Source: Paracorniculantispora psalliotae
Taxonomy: Eukaryota > Ascomycota > Sordariomycetes > Hypocreales > Cordycipitaceae
Assembly: GCA_002796755.1 (NCBI GenBank)
Contig: PHFE01000008.1
Coordinates: forward strand, 1,964,383-2,028,382
Length of the DNA: 64,000 nt
Reading direction: 5' to 3'
The position numbers and the translations under genes were made by a program. Shown piece after piece: positions 56,401-64,000 of the stretch (the stretch's first letter is position 1; each line of letters starts with the position of its first letter). Below the pieces are notes generated by a model. It had not been told where the DNA came from. It did no database searches and worked only from the letters and a program-made list of their open reading frames with translations.

Positions 56401-59400
56401 TCGGCCGGAAATAAGGCCCCTGCCCTTCTTCTCAGGTGGAAATCCACGCGTCCCATAAATCGCTCTTGTCCTCGGTGCAGAAACAGCGGGGAATGGGAAT
56501 AAAAAATAATGAATAATGAATAAAATAAATTTAAAACCACAGCCAAGCCGGCTGGGACGGCATCTTGAAATGGCGCTAATGCAAGCCACCAAGCTTGTCT
56601 GTCCCCATCGGACCACCCCCCTGCTCGTGGGCGGCGCCGCGGCGCCCGCTATTACGACTATATTTTACGCTTGAGTTTTGAGTTGCAAGGGAGCGAGTTG
56701 CGGGCGAGTTGGCCAGAGATGCGAGGAATTGCCAGGAAAATCGCGGGATTTTTGTAACAGACTTCAAGTCCTCATTTGCCTCATCGTCCGATCACTCTTC
56801 AAATTTACCCCTTGCCTGATCGTCCGCCTGATGCTACCTGGTTACGATACTTGGCAGTGGATCAGCTCTTGCTTGTCTCGCCGCGCCAAGACTAGTGGCT
56901 GGCAACGTTTAAATTCATGCTTAAAATCAGCAAATTAAAAACAGGCGAGGGGGCGTGTTAGTGGGTCCCCGTTGCCGACTTTTCCGTCCAGGTATCTTGT
57001 ATCTTTTTGCTGGGGTGCTGGGGTGCTGGGGTTCAATGCTGGTAACACACTCAGTCAGCCTGGAGCCAGCAGCTCCAGTCACGTCGAGCGGATTTCTGTC
57101 CTGCGAAACTCGTTTGGGGCTCTGTTACTGGTAATGACTTGGTAGTTGCCAGCTAGGCTTCTTTCCACTTCAGAATAATCCCGCGGACTGTGGCGTTTCT
57201 CGGCGTTTTGCTCTTGCGACCTACCTGAACGAGATTAACCGACCCCGGCCATGCTGAATTCCTATTACGCTGGAAAACGCATGTCCAGCTGAACACACGA
57301 AGATAATGAGTAATGGCGTCGAGTCGATCGCATGGCACGCGCCCAGGTAGAGGGCCGCGAGGCAAGCTGTGCGCTGTTGCACGCGCGATCATAGACACAT
57401 ACACAATGAACCAGCAACGCCTCCTGCATGTCCACTATAACCTGGATATATAGGCTTGTCTCGCCCACGAAAAGCTTGTCTCGGATATTTAACCCAAAAT
57501 TGTAAAAATGAAATCAACAGCACCCTCAACGTGCTAGTATCGCGTCGCAGATACACAGACGCACACTCACACACACACATGTCACGCGAAATACCGGTGT
57601 CTCTCCAAGACAAGCAAGTGAGTACATTTTAGTCAATCGTGTTGCAGGCATGGCATGGCGCAGGTTCAGCGACCACGCTAGCTACGTTACAAGGCTACCT
57701 GAAGGGGAAGGGGCCAAGAGAACCCTTGATCGACATCTTGGCACACTGAGCGAAAAGCCCAAAGACCAGCCAACGAGAGCAAAAGTAAAGGCAAGCAGTG
57801 TCACCAGTGTGTAAAAAACCGCGCAGCAAGTGCGCGAGAGAATTCCGTCGGCATACCAGGAGCCAACCTTCCGTCTCGCTTTTAATTGCATCGTCCGACC
57901 GTGATCGCCGCACGTCAAGACTGTTGGCGGAGACCTGTGTGGGCTGCAGGTCGCAAACACGGAAAAGTATAATACAAAAAAAGGAAAGAAAGATTCAACA
58001 TTTTTTTCAACAACGAATGAGAACTCTCCGTTGATCGATCCCTTGTGCTGGTCGTCAGAGCTTCTTCTCTAAGCTTAAAAACGGCGCCAGTGGTAAAAAG
58101 AGAGTTGGGGCAGACCCTTTTCAGGATCCGAGGTGATATTAAAACGAGGTGCGTCTATAATAGACTGCAAATATCACAAAGAGGCCAGATACACGGCTCA
58201 TCGACGGCATCGACTGCATGCACCCACACAGCATTAGCTATTTGACACACCGTATGCGCAGGAAAAGGGGACCGCAGCCAAAGGATATGTCGGCACCGGC
58301 TCGGCCTCACGCGACGTCATTGAGCAGGCTGGCGCCGCCACTAGTTTTGGCCGAGTTTTGGCTTCAAACCAAGGAGGAGCTTAATTGTTAAAACCGAATA
58401 AAATATTCCGGCAAAGAAAAAAGGATTGAGCTAGTACGCCTTGGAATAAGAATAGTCGATAGTCAAAAACTGCATCTCCACCGGAAAGCCCGGGGTGGGT
58501 GTGTGTGCTTGGAACCATGCTCGGATAGCTTATTTCTCGAGCGGGAGCCGTACCTTGAACCAGCGCGGAGCTTCTTTCCTAACTGTCCCGGGCCCGCGAT
58601 GGAGCAGTATTACTCTACCCAGTGGGAATGCATTGAGATTTGACATGGCAACAAAGCGTTCTAATATGACAAGAGACAAATAATTAATCCTGTCTCGACC
58701 ATACAGCGTTCGTTTGGGGACGAGGCCCGGATCGCGAGATGCCGATGCCTGCAGTGTGTAATACTCCCATTTCCTAAAGGAGCCGCCTGCAGCTTTTCTG
58801 AGACTCAGCGAGCGGCTCTTATTACTGCTTTCTGGCATGCGTCGGCATGAGTGCGACGCTGCAAGGGCTGCAGCGCGATTAATGGCCAGATTGTGCCTTG
58901 CCGTTGATTATGTACATGTCTGCTATTCATCGGCAAGGGCAGAAATAAATTAGTTGTCCCTGGACAACAGAAACAAGACGATAGACGGCATCTACTGCAC
59001 AGCAGGGAACGAGAGAGACCGAGGTTGGTACTTCGTACTATAATTGCGAGACAACTCCCCTGCGCCCTGAAACTAGCTGCGATTTGCATAGGTAAGCAGG
59101 GCCAGCGGTGACAAGCACGCGAGCAGAGCCAGCCGATGGTCTTGGCAAATCTGTAGTCATTCCAGTTTCACAGGTGTGAGTTGAAAGATGATAATAAAAA
59201 CGAAAGCAAAAAGACCAAGAAAAAGCTCTGAGCCGACTTTGCCGTGGAAGGTTGCTTGCCAAGCCTTTTTCCTTTGATCTTCCTCCATCCATGTGCGACG
59301 GACGATCGTAGGAGTGGTACCGTCACGCGATGAAGGAGCAAGCATCTCCGAACGTAATGCCACCGTTGTTCCCTATTCTACGATCATCGGGTGTGGGAGT

Positions 59401-62400
59401 GGTAAAAAAAGAAAAGGAAAAAACACACACACACATCGCAGCACTGAATTTTTCTATTTTTACCTCATAAAAGGAGGTGGACCAACCTGTACCACTGCCT
59501 ATCGAAATACCAAACTATTTAGGTGTGTGCCTTTTTAAGCTCGGCCTGGTCGCAGATCATCGGGGCGGGCGATGCGTTGGGTTTCAAAGGTAGGCCATCT
59601 CGTCGAATGACATTCTTTTTTAATCTGCACACACAGAGTAAAACGTCGCATGGTGCTCAAGGTTTACTCGAGAGGAAGAAACTGGCCACAGCAGTGCCGT
59701 AAAGCATGTAGTCAGACTTGGAATAGTGCTTGCATCCTGCAGCAAGGTAGCTGTGATGAGGCTCGGAAGCGGCACCGAGAGCCAGGTTTTACACGAAGCT
59801 TTTACATAATATCGATTTACGGGATCGTGGTTTTCTTTTTAACAGAAGTTTCGAAAGGGGAGAAAAAATATTGCTTCATTTTTATTATGCTAGGTTTCAC
59901 AGAGAGGGAGCCAATGTGCCGAGATCATACTTGGGAACGACCTTGTAAGCGACATCTCGCCCAGGTTACCAGCAAATGCCGGAGAAGACGAAATCTGACC
60001 ATGTGGCAGCAAGATCACCAAATCAGCAAAATCGGAGTCATTGATCTGAAAGAGTTGTATTGGATTACTTGGCATCTTTAGCCAAATGAGGTCATCCGCT
60101 GCGGGAAATGGATACGTATCCCAGATACGCAACTCCTCCCTGCTTGCGTCCACACACACCCAAAATTTACAGTACAAAATAAAGGAAAGAAAGGCCAGGC
60201 TAAAAACCTGGGGCGGAAACCGGCACCACACCTTGTCTGTAAGCTTGCTTTGGAGCGGCGCTAGCGCTTCCCTTTCAGTCAGACGTGGTGGGGATGGCAG
60301 AGGGGCTCGCCGTGCCGATTTATCCAGCGGCTGAGACGGCATGAGGTGTGTGAATGTCTCTCTTCTGTGTTCAAAACGGTAGGCATTATTTTAGAGTAGA
60401 ATATTAGACTAAATCGTTTGGGTATTACGAGGCGCAGGTCGACCTGCTCAGGCCACCATGTGGCTCGACCCTGGTCTTTTCCGTCGTCTTGGCAAACGCA
60501 AATGCGATCGCCCGTTTTCATTTTTGTGATTTTCCAGTTTGACTTTGGTGCGTCAGGCAGGCTGAGCAGCAAACCAGCCTTGGAGTTTTGTACTGTGACT
60601 GTTCCCTTTTCGCTCTTGGCCGGCGGCGACCGCATCGCACACCACCCCCCCTGGTCTGCCCGTCTGCTCTCTCGACAGCGTTGACAAAGAAAATATAAGC
60701 TTAGAGAGTCGGCGGGCGACCCTTGCCCTCCTTCGTTTCTCTGGCTCCCAAGGGCCAGCTGGCTTGCGTTGCGTTGCCGTCCACCGTCATCACGTCGCGA
60801 GACTCTGACCACAGCAGCAGAGATAAACCCCAACTAGACCTGAAGCATAGCAATCAACCACCAATCCTCTCTACTCAGCCGCCACGATTATTACTCGAAA
60901 AAGCCGTTCAGCTTGCGCAGAGCCTCCGCCGTTATGAGCAGGTCATCCCGACATCTCCCCCCTGCCCCCTAGTCTCAGCCACAACAGCGCCGCCGCTTCT
61001 TAATATTCGGCCGACAACATGGCTCCGAGAGAGCAGTCCGTGGCCGGAGAGTAACATGCCCCCGCCATAGCGCGGCCGTGGTGCTGCCTTGTATCTGGTC
61101 GTGCCAAGCTGTTATTCCCGGGAGGGGTGTGGGCGAGGTGAGTTGTGTGTGTGGGTGGCCTTTTCCCTTTTTCTTGCTGGCTGGCGCACTTCAGGCTGTC
61201 GTAGTCCCCTTTTTCCTGTCGCAGAAAAAAAAAGAGGATTCCGCTCCTCCCGTCTCTATCTGTGTGTGCCTCCGCTCCGCGGGGAGGGAAACCTTGGCTA
61301 CAAAAAACCTGTAAACTGTCTCGTCTGCTCGGAGCGACAGCGGCGACAGCAGTCAGTATGGCCTCTTTGAACGTCGGCCCACGGATCAAACTCTAACTGC
61401 ATGGGGGAGACGTCTACGAGTCTTTTCTTGTTTGTAAGCTTTAACTAAGAAAGAAGCGTGCGTACGTCTTCATGTCTGCGCCATCTGTTCGCCGGTATGT
61501 TTCAAACCTACATTCGGCGGGCGCGTATCGAAACGTGGCAGGTCGATGGCGACGGCTGAGAGGGGTTTTTTTGTGCTTAATTTTGGCCTTGTTTCCCGTG
61601 CTGCTCCTTGGTGCTCGTACTGCCTCACACATGCAGCTGTGTGATGCACTACTCGGCATCTTGAAGCCGTTGGTGGGTGGCATCCGTGGAAAGGCTAAAA
61701 CAAAGTCGCTTTTTCCGTTATATAATAGCACCTTGTTAGCGAACACCGCCCCCAAGTCAGGCTGGCCACCAGCCACACTGCTGTGTTTTGCTTTTTCTGC
61801 CCCCGGGGGTTTCTCATTTCGAACAATTAAGCATCGGCCAGCCTGCCTGAGATGGGCTTTCTGGGACGGGCGGTGCAAATGACCATGTTGCGAGTCACGG
61901 GCAAACTGGGCTGGCAATGACACCCAAGCCTCTCCTCTACTTTTGTGTGTGTGCATGTGTGTATGTGTGCCCGTGTCTCGTAGATGCCGGCCTTTTTTCT
62001 TCGGGCAAACAAAAAAGGCTGATACAGATTGTGTATCACGGCTTGTAAAAGTACAACTAGAATGCGGGCCCGCGGGCGCGAACTGGCAGTTTGAATCGCA
62101 GGCACACACACGGACCCAGGAAGCGGGAAAGACGGAATACTGGCACACAACGACTGTGGCAGGTTCATGAAAAGCAAGGACAGCTATTGCTGCGCGTTAC
62201 TTTGTGCTGGTCAGTGGTAGGCGTGTCCTGCGAGACCCCCCGGCTCGCTCGCTCTCGCGTTCAAGGGAGAGTGGCACGCCCCGGCGGTCCTATGACGATC
62301 TCTTGCTCAGTCAAGCCAGCGAGCGGCCTTGTACGTCACGGCCACTGGCCAGTCGCTGGGTACTTCTTGGCTCTCGGCACCTATATCCGAGTCCTGGCTC

Positions 62401-63880
62401 TTGGCGGACACACCAGCGCAGCATCCCTCCGGGGCGGTCGGTGGTGCTCTGGGTCTCGTACCGGTTACGGACAGCGCTGTCGCAGTGCATCAGTAATACT
62501 GGTATTGACGCGAGAGCAGTCTCCGTAATTACTGGTACGGCAGTACATGAACTATGACCAGTTGATAAGACCTTTTCTGTTGTACAAGTATTACTAGCCG
62601 TGTTGCAAGCCGGCTAGCCTCGCTGTTGCTTTCTTCGTCAAGCAGCGGGGGCTTCCAACCGTTCCGATAGTCATAGTTGGACATGCTGGCATTATTTCAG
62701 AGCGGCATGTCTAGCTATCAGTATGGGAGCATGCACCGATTCATGCCACTGAGCGAGCCTGAGCGACCGCCACACGCACATTACACACACACTGCGGCTT
62801 TCGCTGGCTCGGTCCCTCTGGCCCGCCCCCCTGCTCTTCTCGCGCGCAACGCATCTACGCTTCTTTTGAGCCTTCTTTGCTGACGGGCTGCTTGGGGCGT
62901 GCTCCGTACTGGCGGAGGATTCTGGGAGGGAACGGCACGTAGATGAGGAGAATAAGCAGAGCAAGCCGATGAACCGCTTATGCAAGAGAAGGTCATCTCC
63001 AAGGGTTGCCTGATTGAGGTTGCTTCATAGTATATTGAGTTGAAACCTTGTGATGCGCCCGAGGGTTACGGAGGCCTCGGTGATGGAGGCACTTTGTATG
63101 AGGGCTGAGGAGGGAGGCGCTGTAGAGTGTGGCTACAGGGGGCATGAACTTGAAGACTTGCTGTAAACTGTGCTGTGGCAGGTGAAGCACCCACCGTACA
63201 CACCACAACCTCAACTCACCCCCTTCTTGTTCCCTCCACGCCCCTTCAACTAGCCCTTCTTTTTAATTCACAATATTTATTTATTTATATTTTAATTCTT
63301 CCCGCAGCAATTACCAGGAGTTTTAGCGTTGTGGGGCTCCTCATTGCGGATCGGTTTTCACGGCATCTTTAGTGCCAGAAGTGGCCCGCCACAAGTAAGC
63401 CCCGGCCTGCGCCAATGCCAATCCTATCCTGGCCAACGGCCGTGCCCGCAAATACCTTGTCTTGGACCTTGCATTGGTATATTATATCCAGTCGCTCCTC
63501 GGCCGCCGATCTGCCTCTGAACCCTCTTCTTCCTTCACTCCGATCTCTTGTATCGTATCTTTCCGTATCTCTTGTCTGTCTGTCTATCTGGCTCGCTTCT
63601 GCATCATCATCGCCAAGCAACAACTTCACCATCACGAACGCTGCTTCTCAAATGGGAATCATTACGCCACTTCTGTCCCGACGTCCCTCCCTGCTGCCTC
63701 GACTGTAGCAGGCTTGCGCTATAGAAAAGCCTATTTGTGTTCCTGGAATTCATCATCACTTACCACCGCCGCCGCTAAACATAGCACAAACGCCACACGA
63801 CTCAGCTATAAGAACGTCGAAAGACGAGCTCGCCAACAAAACACATCTCCTGCAACCACAGGATACACATCACAATCACA
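50401..63880. promoter_or_regulatory. Very long gene-free region upstream of the Gti1/Pac2 gene
   Basis: About 13.5 kb in which I find no domain, splice-joined gene or tRNA-like structure. Open frames are short, overlap on both strands and lack typical fungal codon character; the longest (50643-51188, minus, 181 codons) has no known domain. Simple CA/TG tracts occur near 57565, 59420 and 61945, and pyrimidine-rich sequence dominates from about 63180 to 63640. The right part is the promoter and leader of the WOPR regulator. Large upstream regions are known for WOPR genes of this kind (Candida WOR1 has a very long promoter). Noncoding RNAs could be present but cannot be seen from sequence alone. 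Confidence 0.5.
63652..63708 (+). promoter_or_regulatory. Upstream open reading frame in the Gti1/Pac2 leader
   Basis: An ATG at 63652 opens an 18-codon frame (MGIITPLLSRRPSLLPRL) ending at TAG 63706. I find no other ATG between its stop and the main start at 63881. If the transcript begins upstream of 63650, ribosomes would meet this frame first. Confidence 0.45.
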
Positions 63881-64000
63881 ATGGAAGCTGTTCCTTCAGA
63901 AAAGATGGAAACATACCACGGCTACGTCCGCACCCCCGCCGATGCCATTAAGCTCTTCGAGGCCTGCCGTCTCGGTCTTCTGCCTCGCGTGCAGCGTCGT
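63881..64000 (+). CDS. Gti1/Pac2 (WOPR) family transcription regulator, 5' part
   Basis: Forty codons are present before the window ends. After a short leader (MEAVPSEKM) the sequence ETYHGYVRTPADAIKLFEAC, then RLGLLPRVQRR, is the opening of the WOPR DNA-binding domain: the GYVRTxxDAxxLFEACRxGxLPRVxRR pattern is typical. The family includes Pac2, Gti1/Sge1, Ryp1 and Wor1, which control morphology, mating or sporulation, and virulence-linked programmes. The PADAIKLFEACRLGLLPRVQRR form is closest, from memory, to the Pac2 branch; the rest of the protein is needed to tell. ATG 63881 follows CAATCACA, a good start context; the in-frame ATG eight codons later is an alternative. Partial because of the window edge. 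Confidence 0.88.
   Translation, partial: MEAVPSEKMETYHGYVRTPADAIKLFEACRLGLLPRVQRR

Overview
The window is nuclear DNA of a filamentous ascomycete, most likely a Sordariomycete of the order Hypocreales. Genes carry short introns (about 45-100 nt) with GTAAGT-, GTATGT- or GTACGT-like donors and CTAAC-type branch points. The gene set fits this too: a Dsc E3 ligase, an ERp38-type disulfide isomerase, histone H1, a Gti1/Pac2 regulator and fungal-type arylsulfotransferase and M61-like proteins. I cannot fix the genus. All exon structures were read by eye from frame, splice sites and family similarity; none was tested with transcripts or searches.

Layout. 1-17 kb is a dense, mostly housekeeping block: a Zn2Cys6 transcription factor, the Dsc1/Tul1-type RING ligase, a tiny HSBP1 homologue, an ER disulfide isomerase with a KDEL tail, ribosomal protein S29, mitochondrial EF-Tu, a Pga2-type trafficking protein and a large fungal protein of unknown role. 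Many are divergent or convergent pairs. 17-25.6 kb holds an F-box/2EXR-like protein, then a polytopic membrane protein, a short-chain dehydrogenase and a secreted arylsulfotransferase in a tight trio, then a small cysteine-rich secreted protein. 25.6-29.2 kb is an accessory stretch with decayed genes (a chitin synthase 5' end and an AA11-like LPMO), a 70-bp tandem duplication and an assembly gap. 29.9-48 kb returns to conserved genes: a proline-rich cortical-type protein, histone H1, COPII Sec24, a microbial-type PARG macrodomain protein and mitochondrial asparaginyl-tRNA synthetase. 48.9-50.4 kb is a heavily broken M61-like peptidase gene. 50.4-63.88 kb is about 13.5 kb with no gene I can support. 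It ends at the start of a Gti1/Pac2 (WOPR) master regulator that is cut by the window edge.

Connections. The secretory pathway is strongly represented: signal-peptide cargo, the disulfide isomerase for folding, Sec24 for ER exit, Pga2 for trafficking and the Dsc ligase for membrane-protein quality control. Mitochondrial translation is represented by EF-Tu and AsnRS. No complete new system was proven. The best candidates for a second look are the membrane protein/SDR/arylsulfotransferase trio, the very long region upstream of the WOPR regulator, and the zone of decayed chitin- and peptidase-related genes.
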